Part shown: piece by piece, positions 26,310 to 34,816 of the stretch
Layout: each line of letters starts with the position of its first letter
How positions within the stretch are numbered: position 1 is the stretch's first letter
Source of the DNA: Burkholderia sp. Ac-20365
GTDB taxonomy: Bacteria; Pseudomonadota; Gammaproteobacteria; Burkholderiales; Burkholderiaceae
Length of the DNA: 64,000 nucleotides
Assembly: GCF_017104715.1 (NCBI RefSeq)
Contig: NZ_JAAGPI010000039.1
Location: forward strand, 18,693-82,692
Direction of reading: 5' to 3'
Program-made: the position numbers and the translations under genes
Notes under the pieces: model-generated
The model's input: the letters and a program-made list of their open reading frames with translations, nothing else
The model's database searches: none
Told to the model about the DNA's origin: nothing

Positions 26310-27355
26310 TCCGTAATCGGCAGGTTCTCGCGCAACAGCACCGTCACGGGAATCTGCTGCGCCAACGTCACGCCGGGATCGCGATGATAGTGACGCAGGA
26401 TCACACTGATCGAGTGCAGCGCTTCGCCGACGGGATTCTGGTCGAGCACGGCATCGAGCACGCCTTCGATCAGAAGGCGCCGCGACGTGTCGTTGAGTTC
26501 ATGCCCGATCAGCACGGTCTTGTGCACGCGGTCGAGCGCACGCAGCGCGTTGCCGATGCCTTCATCGCCGACGGAGATGTTGTAGATGCCGCGCAGGTCC
26601 GGATAGCGGCGGAACGCGTCGCGCGCGAGACTTTCCGTCATCGACGATTGCTCGCGGCTCTCGACCGTTTCGACGATGTCGCAATTCGGAAAGCGCCGGC
26701 GCAACACCGAACGAAAACCGCTTTCGCGCTCCTCATGGCCGAGGAAGTCATGCATGCCCGTCATCACGAGCACCTTGCCGCCCGTGTCGCCGAGAAAGCG
26801 GCCCATCAGTTCGCCCGCCACGCGCCCCGCGCAGCGATTGTCGATGCCTACATATGCGAGCCGTCCCGTGCCCGGCAGATCGCTTGCAAGCGTGACGACG
26901 GGCATTCTATGACTCACATGACGCAGCGCGGCCGTGATGTCCGGGTGCTCGTACGCGACGATCACCAGCGCATCGGCCTTGCGACTTGCGCGTTCGATCG
27001 TTTCGACCACGGCTTGCGGCTCGAGACTGTCGAAGTAGGTGACGGCGCATATCACGCGCTGCGTTTCGAAGGTCTTCTGCGCAAGTTCGAAGCCCTGCTT
27101 CAGATGCACGTAGTACTGCGCAACGGGCTGCTGCAACAGGATCGCGATGCGCAGCCAGCGCACGGACACAGACTCCAGCGCGCGATCGATCTTCAGCTTG
27201 CGCGCCCATTCGAGCACGCGCGTTTCCTTGTCGCGCGATACGCCGCCACGCCCGTTCAATACCCGATCGACTGTCGCCTCGCTGACACCCGCTGCGCGGG
27301 CGATGTCAGTCATGCTCGTCTTGCGGCGGCGCGTCTCGGACATGGTCGGTTTCAT
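26306..27355 (-). CDS. LacI-family regulator
   Basis: About 349 residues: N-terminal HTH TSMTDIARAAGVSEATVDRVLNG, then a periplasmic-binding-like sugar domain (for example YVGIDNRCAGRVAGELMGRFL). ATG at 27355 is chosen; ATG at 27343 is also possible, and neither has a good ribosome site. Its stop overlaps the isomerase stop by four bases (CTAG). It diverges from the SDR gene and so probably represses that gene and the desaturase operon in response to a sugar or cyclitol; this is inferred. Confidence 0.88.
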   Translation of the reverse strand: MKPTMSETRRRKTSMTDIARAAGVSEATVDRVLNGRGGVSRDKETRVLEWARKLKIDRALESVSVRWLRIAILLQQPVAQYYVHLKQGFELAQKTFETQRVICAVTYFDSLEPQAVVETIERASRKADALVIVAYEHPDITAALRHVSHRMPVVTLASDLPGTGRLAYVGIDNRCAGRVAGELMGRFLGDTGGKVLVMTGMHDFLGHEERESGFRSVLRRRFPNCDIVETVESREQSSMTESLARDAFRRYPDLRGIYNISVGDEGIGNALRALDRVHKTVLIGHELNDTSRRLLIEGVLDAVLDQNPVGEALHSISVILRHYHRDPGVTLAQQIPVTVLLRENLPITD

Positions 27356-27453
27356 TGTGATCGTGATACGCGCAATGATCGCATCGACGCCGCGCGCGCA
27401 GCAAGACGCGGTATCCACTATCCATCGCAACACACCTCTGAAGGAGACAATGC

Positions 27454-28281
27454 ATGGCGCAATTCGATTCGAAGATCGCGATCGTCACGGGTGGATCGCA
27501 AGGACTCGGCGCGGCCATTGCCGCACTGTTCATCGAACGCGGCGCGCGCGGCGTCGTGATTTGCGGACGGGCCAAAGAGAAAGGCGAAGCGAAAGCGCGC
27601 GAGTTGACCCGCATTGGCGAAGCGCACGGCGCCAAGGTCGTGTTCGCACAGGCGGATCTGTCGAATGTCGACGACTGCCGCAAGGTGGTCGCGACCGCTG
27701 ACGAGCAATTCGGGCGCATCGACGTGCTCGTGAATGCCGCCGCGCTCACCGATCGCGGCACGATTCTCGATACCGATCCCGCGCTGTTCGACCGCATGTT
27801 CGCGACCAATGTGCGCGCACCGTTCTTTCTGATGCAGGAGACGTTGCGCGTGATGCTGCGTGAGCGCACGGAAGGCGCGATCGTCAACATCGGCTCGATG
27901 TCGGCGATGGCGGGGCAACCGTTTATCTCCGCGTATTGCGCGTCGAAGGGCGCGCTTGGGACGCTCACGCAAAACACCGCGTATGCGCTGTTGCGCAATC
28001 GCATTCGCGTGAACCAGTTGAATCTGGGCTGGATGGCATCGGACGGAGAAGACCGCATCCAGCGCGAATTTCACGGTGCCGCCGATGACTGGCTACAACA
28101 GGCGGCCGCTGCGCAGCCGTTCGGCCGTCTGATCGATCCCGCCGAAGCTGCACGCGCGGTCGCATTTCTCGCAAGCGATGAATCGGGCTTGATGACGGGC
28201 TCGGTCGTCAACTTCGATCAGTCGATCTGGGGCGCGTATGAAGACGCGCCGCGCCCCGCTGAACCCATGAAAAACGTTTGA
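27454..28281 (+). CDS. Short-chain dehydrogenase/reductase
   Basis: 275-residue NAD(P)-dependent oxidoreductase. Nucleotide motif TGGSQGLG (12-19), NAA in VLVNAAALTD (near 95), catalytic Ser around 148-150 and YCASK (Tyr161, Lys165). GAAGGAGA precedes the ATG. It diverges from the LacI regulator of the moc-like operon and may oxidise the hydroxyl product of that pathway, similar to inositol dehydrogenation steps in rhizopine catabolism. Confidence 0.9.
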   Translation: MAQFDSKIAIVTGGSQGLGAAIAALFIERGARGVVICGRAKEKGEAKARELTRIGEAHGAKVVFAQADLSNVDDCRKVVATADEQFGRIDVLVNAAALTDRGTILDTDPALFDRMFATNVRAPFFLMQETLRVMLRERTEGAIVNIGSMSAMAGQPFISAYCASKGALGTLTQNTAYALLRNRIRVNQLNLGWMASDGEDRIQREFHGAADDWLQQAAAAQPFGRLIDPAEAARAVAFLASDESGLMTGSVVNFDQSIWGAYEDAPRPAEPMKNV

Positions 28282-28327
28282 TCCGGCCTGCCTGCTGCGC
28301 TCACCGCGCAGCAGGCCAACGCGCGCG

Positions 28328-29248
28328 TCAGTCCTTGTCCTTGATGCGCAGGTCGGGGTTCTTGTGCGCGACCTCCGACACCCAGTCGACGAACGCGCGC
28401 AGCCGCGAGCTGAGATTGCGGCGATGCGGATAGACGATCGAAAGCGGCGTGGACGGGCTGTTGTAGTCGGTGAGGATCTCGCGCAGCGCGCCCTGTTTGA
28501 TCTGCTCGGCCACCATGAAGCGCGACGGCTGGATGATGCCGTGGCCCAATGCAGCCGCGTTGATATAGACCGAGCCGTCGTTGACGGCGAGCACGCTCTT
28601 CATCTGCACCTTCACGACTTCGTCGCCGACGTTGTATTCGAACGGAAACGTTCTGCCCGAACGTGCCGACACGTAATTCACGGCCTGATGCGTGGCGAGT
28701 TCTTCGAGCGTCTTCGGCGTGCCGTGCCGCTCCAGATAGGCGGGCGATGCGCACGTGACGATGCGCGCACTACCGATGCGCTTTGCCACCAGACTCGACT
28801 CTTCGAGCATGCCCATGCGGATCACGCAATCGACGCCGTCCTGAATCAGATCGATGTTGCGATCCGCGAGGCCAAGGCGCACGTCGATTTCGGGGAAGCG
28901 CTGATAGAAATCATCGAGCGATGGCAGCAGCAGCGCGCGCGCAAGCGTGCCCGACGTATCGACGCGAATCGTGCCCGCCGGGCTCTCGCGCTTGTTCGAC
29001 AGCGACGATTCCGCGTCGGCCACTTCCGCGAGGATGCGCACGCATCGCTCATAAAACAGCGCGCCGTCTTCCGTGACGCTCACCTGACGCGTCGAACGGT
29101 TCAGCAGACGCACGCCGACATGCTCTTCCAGCGCCTGAATTGTCCGGCTCACCTTTGCGCGCGGCAAGTCGAGCGATTCCGACACCTTTGAGAAACTGTT
29201 CGCGTCCACCACGCGAGTGAAGATCTCCATTGCCTCGAAGCGATCCAT
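28328..29248 (-). CDS. LysR-family regulator
   Basis: 306 residues: HTH near the N-terminus (MEIFTRVVDANSFSKVSESL, LPRAKVSRTIQALEEH) and effector domain to the end. The family subgroup (MDRFEAMEIF start) is common and broad in Burkholderia. ATG at 29248 matches the family start; the ORF continues 77 codons upstream but without likeness to anything. It is transcribed away from a long AT-rich gap and converges with the SDR gene. Target unknown. Confidence 0.88.
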   Translation of the reverse strand: MDRFEAMEIFTRVVDANSFSKVSESLDLPRAKVSRTIQALEEHVGVRLLNRSTRQVSVTEDGALFYERCVRILAEVADAESSLSNKRESPAGTIRVDTSGTLARALLLPSLDDFYQRFPEIDVRLGLADRNIDLIQDGVDCVIRMGMLEESSLVAKRIGSARIVTCASPAYLERHGTPKTLEELATHQAVNYVSARSGRTFPFEYNVGDEVVKVQMKSVLAVNDGSVYINAAALGHGIIQPSRFMVAEQIKQGALREILTDYNSPSTPLSIVYPHRRNLSSRLRAFVDWVSEVAHKNPDLRIKDKD

Positions 29249-30008
29249 TTCCTGTGCCCTGTCATTGTTTGGCGGCAAAACCGTCTGCAGCGGCAGACGT
29301 TGCCCAGTCGTCGGAACCGCGCGAAGCGCGTTCCGACAGCCGGCCGCCTCTCCCGCGCGGCCTGACGGGTAGAAAAATAGCACGGAGAAAATCGATTTGG
29401 GCGAGAAGGGGCGCGAACGGCGGGGCTTTAGCGGTCGATCGGACCTGAATCGCCACGCACCCGCCCGCCCCGCGCGCAATAAAAATGCGCGCTGATGAAC
29501 CGGTCAAACTGTGACCATTTACTGACTTCGATCAATCAATAGCCTGCCACGTATGATTAATATTATTATTCCCTGCATGCTCAAACGCCGTTCATCTTTA
29601 AAGCATGGTTTTATCTGTGATTCAGATTTGAGCTGCCCCGCATTAAAACGTTTTAAAGCATGATCGTACGTTCATTAGCGCCTGGCCAGTGCGGTACAGC
29701 ACCGGTTCTTCCTTTGTCGGCAAAGGATTAGCGTCTGATGGCCAACTTTGCTTCGCGGGCCGGCACCGTTTTCCGGAACGCCTGAAACCGGCACGCAATA
29801 GTTGCCGCTTATCCATAAGACAAAAATACTTTGCAACGCGCTGTTAATTCCGATTGAATTTTCAAAATCGCGGCATTAGGATGAGAGCCCCGTCGATGCC
29901 ATAAGCATTGAACGGGCTGGAGACTTCCATAATATATTTACCGCTTGCGAAAGCATTTGCAGGTCATTAATGCCGCAAGCGATGATGCTGCGCCCTAAGG
30001 AGAACCAC
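29249..30008. other. 760-bp gene-free region, partly AT-rich
   Basis: No credible gene was found. The left part holds three hairpins: CGTCTGC-n4-GCAGACG (29282-29299), an imperfect GTCGGAA...TTCCGAC stem (29310-29337) and GCGCGC-AATAAAAAT-GCGCGC (29472-29492). From about 29510 to 29960 the composition turns clearly AT-rich compared with neighbours. The 11-mer TTTAAAGCATG is repeated at 29597-29607 and 29652-29662. It must contain the promoters of the LysR gene and of the 64-residue gene; a small RNA is possible. Confidence 0.5.
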
Positions 30009-30203
30009 GTGCTGAGCCCACACGAATTTGCGACGCTCATGCTGATAAAGGACGCGACCACTCAGTCCGATTTCGACCAGGCCGATCTGATTGCGCTCGC
30101 CGACCGCGAGTTCATCACTATCGGCTTGTCGCATGCCAGTATGCCTCCGCGCCTTACCGAACGCGGACATGCGCTGCTTGCGCGGCTCGGCGCGCCCATA
30201 TGA
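30009..30203 (+). CDS. Small protein upstream of phasin
   Basis: 64 residues from a GTG start with a near-perfect AAGGAG seven bases upstream, which decides the start over ATG at 29970. Sequence begins VLSPHEFATLMLIKDATTQS and ends with LTERGHALLARLGAPI. The helical pattern with PPRLTERGHALL resembles the wing end of a short winged-helix domain, but family is not recognised. The phasin gene follows after 127 bp. Confidence 0.7.
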   Translation: MLSPHEFATLMLIKDATTQSDFDQADLIALADREFITIGLSHASMPPRLTERGHALLARLGAPI

Positions 30204-30330
30204 CGCAGTCCAATCAGGCTCAGACGAAACACAGATAACCAGCTGCTTCCCATTTGACGGGCGGGGTCGATCTACGCATCGATCGATGCCGGCTGTTCTG
30301 TTCGTGCATTCAACCTTGCGAGGCTATTCG

Positions 30331-30849
30331 ATGCTCACGACCATCGACGACATCACCGCTGCACAGAGAGCCGGGGTTCAGACCTTCTTCAACATGACGA
30401 ACGAGGTTGTGAGCGGCATCGAGAAGCTCGTTCAATTGAACTTTGGCGTGTTGCGTGATGGTACGCAGCGCGCGATGGATGCGCTCGCCAACGGCGAGTT
30501 GCCGGGTGCGGCGAGCGTGCGACGCGGCGATCTATCCGTGATCGAACGCACGGCGCTTTATAACCGTCAGGTGTTCGATATCGTCGCGAGTACGCAGGCG
30601 GCCATTGTCAGGCACGCGACAGCGCAATACGAAGCGCAGGTCAGCACCGTTCAGGCCGATCTGAGCGATGCTGCGCAGCGTGCGCCTGCCGGTGCAGAGG
30701 TCGCGGTGACGGCGATGAACTCTGCCATTACGGCGGCGAACGCGTTCTATGAAAGCGTCTGGAAGACCGTGCAGCAGGCCGTTGATACGGCCGAAAGTAA
30801 TGTGAATGTGATGACGCGAAGTGTGGCGAATGGCTCGCACGCTGCCTGA
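30331..30849 (+). CDS. Phasin family protein
   Basis: 172-residue amphipathic helical protein that coats polyhydroxyalkanoate granules in the cytoplasm. Helices include QTFFNMTNEVVSGIEKLVQLN and late coiled coils rich in Ala and Val; length and composition fit the phasin_2 family. GCGAGG precedes the ATG at 30331. A terminator follows at 30923, and after it the second palindromic element. Confidence 0.9.
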   Translation: MLTTIDDITAAQRAGVQTFFNMTNEVVSGIEKLVQLNFGVLRDGTQRAMDALANGELPGAASVRRGDLSVIERTALYNRQVFDIVASTQAAIVRHATAQYEAQVSTVQADLSDAAQRAPAGAEVAVTAMNSAITAANAFYESVWKTVQQAVDTAESNVNVMTRSVANGSHAA

Positions 30850-30922
30850 TTCGATAACTTAGGCGACGCGCGACAGACAGTGTAGGAAACCGGACGCGGT
30901 CCCCGCGTCAGGCGCATGTTCG

Positions 30923-30949
30923 GCCCGCTTTCGAGCGGGCTTTTTTTTT
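30923..30949 (+). terminator. Rho-independent terminator after phasin
   Basis: GCCCGC-TTTCGA-GCGGGC followed by nine T residues. The T run merges into the T-rich left flank of the second palindromic element. Confidence 0.92.
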
Positions 30950-31791
30950 GGTTTTCGCTTTTGCTTTTGCTTTTGCTTTTTGGTTTTTGGTTTTTGGTTT
31001 TTTGCCTTTTGGCCTTTGCTTTCGCTGGCATCCGCGTGGCGGTAGTGACCTTGATTTGTCTTGCGACGCTGGTTTGGTTTTTATGGCTTTGCGCTGGCAT
31101 CCGCGTTTTGTTTTGCCTTGTTCACGCGTTGCCCCTGTGCGGGGCGGCACTTACTTTCTTTGCCGCCGCAAAGAAAGTAAGCAAAGAAAGCGGGCTAACA
31201 CCGCAAGCGCTTGTTCTTGCCTGAGGGCCCCCAACGGGTCCTCTCCTTCGCACGGCAACTTCTCATTCACCGCCCGTTGCCAGCTGCTTCGGCTAAGCGC
31301 CTCACCCGCTTCAATCACTCGGAGTGCAGACAGCGGCAGCGACTGGTTAATGCCGCCCAGGTGGCAAACTGTGTGTAGGTCGTAGTGCTTCACACGTCAG
31401 CGTTTCTACGACACCGACCTTGCTTTTCAGTCTGGAGTGAAGCGCACAAGCCGCGACAGCCGACACACAGTTTGCCGCCATAGAACGTGGGCGATGCGAT
31501 CGCGCATGTGGCGACGGGGGAGTGTGAAGCGGGTGAGGCGCTTAGCCGAAGCGTTGGCAGCAGGCGTCGAGAAGAATGCTGTCGGGGACGGGACGGGGCC
31601 GTTGGGGGCCCGTGGGCAAAGGTCAAGAATTGGCGGTGTTCAGCGGCTTTCTTTTGCCTACTTTTCTTTGCCGCGGCAAAGAAAAGTAGGTGCCGCCCCG
31701 CACAGGGGCGACGCTTGAAGAACCGATAACAAACCGCGGATGCCAGCGACAAAAACGACAACAACCAAACCAAAAGCAAACAGCAAAAAAC
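30950..31791. repeat. Long palindromic interspersed element, copy 2 (core 31092-31748)
   Basis: Same family and orientation as copy 1. The core is bounded by CGCTGGCATCCGCG (31092-31105) and its exact complement (31735-31748), 657 bp. It contains the 13-bp-stem hairpin (31150-31181), the perfect 34-bp palindrome (31657-31690) and the inner pair GGCAAACTGTGTGT (31363-31376 with 31463-31476). The left end has an additional copy of the terminal 14-mer at 31023-31036, so part of the end is duplicated. T-rich (30950-31022) and A-rich (31749-31790) tracts flank it. It lies between the convergent phasin and DUF4148 genes and ends at the latter's stop. No protein is encoded. Confidence 0.93.
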
Positions 31792-32118
31792 CTACTGCCC
31801 AAAATACACACCCTTAGTGCCATCATTGGCACGCCCCATCGGCATACCGGATGCTGCGGTTCCACTCACCACACCGCCATAACTCTCTCCCTGACCCTGC
31901 TGATCAGAAAGACGACGCTCTGCAGCCTGCGCATTAGCAGGGTAATTCGTGCGATCGCCATCACCCGGCCTGTAGCCCTCGCTTTCGACGTTCATCAGAT
32001 CCTGCCTCACCTCGGCGCGCGTGGCCGGCTGATTCGGCTCAACGGTGGTTTGCGCGAAAGCCGTGGCAGACATACCCATAACGGCACCCAGAATGGCAGC
32101 TTGCTTGAGCAGTTTCAT
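31792..32118 (-). CDS. DUF4148 family secreted protein
   Basis: 108 residues with a cleavable signal peptide (MKLLKQAAILGAVMGMSATAFA, cleaved before QTT) and a short, Gln/Asn/Gly-rich mature part with the DUF4148 pattern TRAEVRQDLMNVESEGY. The family is small, periplasmic and abundant in Burkholderia; function unknown. ATG at 32118 has a strong GGAGGA. Monocistronic. Confidence 0.9.
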   Translation of the reverse strand: MKLLKQAAILGAVMGMSATAFAQTTVEPNQPATRAEVRQDLMNVESEGYRPGDGDRTNYPANAQAAERRLSDQQGQGESYGGVVSGTAASGMPMGRANDGTKGVYFGQ

Positions 32119-32200
32119 GACTTCCTCCATGAAGTAGGTAGTACGCGCTTAATACCGCAAACGCTGTACCCGACAACTTCATGAAAGGCTCACTAGTCGA

Positions 32201-32842
32201 TTATTTCTGCAACTGCTTGCGCGTACCACAAATCAGTGCAATACCTTGCGCCGCCATGGCTCGCAGCGATGCCCGCGAGTCGCCCGCTCGCGAGCGCAAT
32301 GCAAGGCTATGCAATATCGCCGATGCAACGCGCGCAAGCACTGTGGCGTCTGCATCGGCTGAAAGCTCGCCGTCTGCCTGCGCGCGTCGGATGCGCTTTT
32401 CGAACGCACGATCGAAGGCTTTGAGACCTTGCGCCAATCTGGTGCGCACCTCGTCGTCCACTTTCGATTCGACCACAGCCGTGCCAATCAGAAAGCATCC
32501 GCGCGGCGCCTCACCCGCGGGCAGATAGAGTGCGAGCGCCGCGTCGTAGACGCGTTGTAAAGCTTGCGCGAGCGGGATATCGTCGCGCAGCGCAAGCTGC
32601 ATCCCCTGCACGCCTGCTTCGACATAACGCTCCAGCGTACTCAGATACAGCGCGTGCTTGTCGCCGAATGCGGCATACAGGCTGGGACGGTTCATGCCCG
32701 TCGCATCGCTCAATGCATCCAGCGACGTGCCTGAATAACCGCCCAGCCAGAACGCATCGGTTGCGTGGCCGAGCGCGTCGTCCGCATCATATGCACGCGG
32801 CCTTCCGCGCGCTCGCTTCTCGATTTTTATACTGTCTCGCAT
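32201..32842 (-). CDS. TetR-family repressor
   Basis: 213 residues. The N-terminus RGRPRAYDADDALGHATDAFW and SLDALSDATGMNRPSLYAAFG form the TetR HTH; the rest is an all-helical ligand domain. ATG at 32842 is the last Met ahead of the RGRPR motif. The gene diverges from a GST gene across a short gap with a promoter and a dyad, so it is likely to repress that gene and itself in response to an electrophile or drug. Confidence 0.9.
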   Translation of the reverse strand: MRDSIKIEKRARGRPRAYDADDALGHATDAFWLGGYSGTSLDALSDATGMNRPSLYAAFGDKHALYLSTLERYVEAGVQGMQLALRDDIPLAQALQRVYDAALALYLPAGEAPRGCFLIGTAVVESKVDDEVRTRLAQGLKAFDRAFEKRIRRAQADGELSADADATVLARVASAILHSLALRSRAGDSRASLRAMAAQGIALICGTRKQLQK

Positions 32843-32850
32843 ATAAATAT

Positions 32851-32887
32851 TTGACACTGTCGATTTTTGTTCACTATAGTACAAAAA
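32851..32887 (+). promoter_or_regulatory. GST promoter with overlapping TetR-type dyad
   Basis: A perfect -35 TTGACA (32851-32856), 18-bp spacer and -10 TATAGT (32875-32880). An inverted repeat TTTTTGT-n10-ACAAAAA (32864-32887) covers the -10, which fits repression by the divergently encoded TetR protein. Confidence 0.65.
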
Positions 32888-32914
32888 CAATCGGTAGACC
32901 GGGAGACAATCATC

Positions 32915-33535
32915 ATGGATCTGTACTTCTCGCCGCTCGCGTGCTCGCTCGCCACACGCATTACGTTGTACGAAGCCGGCGCGCAGGCCGGCTTCATTCA
33001 GGTGGATACGAAAAAGAAAAAGCTGCGCGACGGCTCGGATTTCTACCCGATCAATGCGCTCGGCCAGGTACCCGTGCTGCGCACCGACGAAGGCTGGCTG
33101 TTGACCGAGAACACCGCTATCCTGCCCTATGTCGCCGACCAGTTTCCGGCAGCGAATCTGGCGCCTCCGGCAGGCACGCCGCAGCGCGCACAGCTTCAGC
33201 AATGGCTCGGTTTTATCAGCACGGAACTGCACAAGGCGATCTTCGTGCCGTTACTCGATCCCACCGCGCCGCATGATTACACGCGTCAAAAGGTTGCGCG
33301 CCGCCTCGACTACCTGCAGACGCATCTGTCGACGCACGAGTATCTGGTCGACAGCTTCACGGTAGCCGACGCGTACCTGACAACTGTGCTGAATTGGGCA
33401 AAGTACTGCGACGTCGATCTTTCGCAATGGCCCGCTGTCGATGCGTACTACCATCGCATCGTGCAGCGTCCGCACGTCGCAATGGCATTAGCGGAAGAGA
33501 TCGCGCTCTATCGAGAAGAACAGGCGCTTCAATAA
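32915..33535 (+). CDS. Glutathione S-transferase, GstA (beta-class) type
   Basis: 206 residues: thioredoxin-fold N-domain (MDLYFSPLACSLATRITLYE, with Cys10 where beta-class enzymes bind glutathione) and LGQVPVL with TENTAI for glutathione contacts, then a helical C-domain. Detoxifies electrophiles in the cytoplasm. GGGAGA precedes the ATG. A VOC protein gene follows 22 bp downstream and may be in the same operon. Confidence 0.92.
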   Translation: MDLYFSPLACSLATRITLYEAGAQAGFIQVDTKKKKLRDGSDFYPINALGQVPVLRTDEGWLLTENTAILPYVADQFPAANLAPPAGTPQRAQLQQWLGFISTELHKAIFVPLLDPTAPHDYTRQKVARRLDYLQTHLSTHEYLVDSFTVADAYLTTVLNWAKYCDVDLSQWPAVDAYYHRIVQRPHVAMALAEEIALYREEQALQ

Positions 33536-33557
33536 CGGATCACGCGAGGTAGCAACG

Positions 33558-33908
33558 ATGAAGGTCAAGCGGATCGTCTCGAACATCGAAGTGCACGACA
33601 CGGCACAGGCACAGCGCTTCTATCAGGAGATCCTCGGCCTCGATCTGCTGATGGATCACGGCTGGATTCGCACTTACGGCTCCACCGAACCAATGACCGT
33701 ACAAATCAGCTTCGCGCGGGAAGGTGGCTCCGGCACGCCCGTTCCGGATCTTTCGATCGAAGTGGACGACGTGGACGCCATGCATGACGCGATGAAAGCT
33801 GCGGGCTTTGCGATCGAATACGGCCCCATCGACGAGCCCTGGGGTGTGCGGCGCTTCTATGTCCGCGATCCGTTCGGCAAGCTCGTCAACATTCTCGCGC
33901 ATCGCTAA
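33558..33908 (+). CDS. VOC-superfamily (glyoxalase-like) protein
   Basis: 116 residues forming one vicinal-oxygen-chelate module: beta-alpha-beta-beta-beta repeats with RFYQEILGLDLL and a late FYVRDPFGKLVNILAHR, typical of glyoxalase or bleomycin-resistance proteins. The metal residues are not clear. It follows the GST gene by 22 bp, so they may act together in detoxification. Confidence 0.85.
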   Translation: MKVKRIVSNIEVHDTAQAQRFYQEILGLDLLMDHGWIRTYGSTEPMTVQISFAREGGSGTPVPDLSIEVDDVDAMHDAMKAAGFAIEYGPIDEPWGVRRFYVRDPFGKLVNILAHR

Positions 33909-34042
33909 AAATCGACCTTTTCGTAGCGCCGAAGCACCAGAAACGGGCGCACTCACATTGCCATCGAATGGAAACACCACTGCGCGCACAATCGCTTTAC
34001 TATTGACGCGCGCAGTGTGCGCTGCCTACCGGGAGAACGTCC

Positions 34043-34798
34043 ATGGACCTGGATTCGATCCGCAAGAATGCGTTTGCGATGCCCGTACACAATCCCGCTT
34101 TTCCGCGTCCGCCGTTTCGATTTGTGAATCGCGAGTACTTCATTATTTCGTACGAATCCGATCCTGACGCGATCGCCGCCGCCGTGCCGGCACCGCTCAA
34201 GCCGGAAAACGCGCTGGTGCATTACGAGTTCATCCGCATGCCCGACTCATCCGGATTCGGCGATTACACCGAAAGCGGCCAGGTCATTTCCGTGCGCGAC
34301 GCAGAGGGCCGCCTGGGCAACTACACGCATTCGATGTATCTCGACGACGAAGGGCCAATCGCGGCGGGCCGCGAAATATGGGGCTTTCCGAAGAAACTCG
34401 CCCGTCCGCATATCAGCGTGGACGGCAACGACACGCTGCTCGGCACGCTCGATTACGGCACGCAGCGCATCGCAACGGGCACGATGGGCTACAAGCACTG
34501 GACGCTCGATATGGAAACCGAGCGCGCCAAACTCGCCGACACGCCGAACTATCTGCTGAAGGTGATACCGCACGTGGACGGCACGGCGCGCGTGTGCGAA
34601 CTGGTGCGTTTCTTTCTGCGCGACGTGACCGTACTCGGCGCGTGGGCGGGGCCCGCCGCGCTCGAATTGCGGCATCACGCGCTCGCGCCCGTTGCGGATC
34701 TACCCGTGCGGCGCGTGGTCGGCGCGCGCCAGGTCGTCGCCAATCTCACGCTCGATATCGGTGAGGTCGCGTTCGACTATCTGGCGAATGCCGGATAG
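34043..34798 (+). CDS. Acetoacetate decarboxylase-family protein
   Basis: 251 residues. The catalytic region GREIWGFPKKLA gives Lys117 (Schiff base) and Lys118 (pKa control), as in Clostridium Adc. N-terminal MPVHNPAFPRPPFRF matches the family start. Acetoacetate decarboxylation would yield acetone and CO2, but many bacterial members act on other keto acids. CGGGAGAA precedes the ATG. It is alone on the plus strand, converging with the ketopantoate-reductase-like gene. Confidence 0.9.
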   Translation: MDLDSIRKNAFAMPVHNPAFPRPPFRFVNREYFIISYESDPDAIAAAVPAPLKPENALVHYEFIRMPDSSGFGDYTESGQVISVRDAEGRLGNYTHSMYLDDEGPIAAGREIWGFPKKLARPHISVDGNDTLLGTLDYGTQRIATGTMGYKHWTLDMETERAKLADTPNYLLKVIPHVDGTARVCELVRFFLRDVTVLGAWAGPAALELRHHALAPVADLPVRRVVGARQVVANLTLDIGEVAFDYLANAG

Positions 34799-34816
34799 CT
34801 CTGACAGCAGCCCGCG

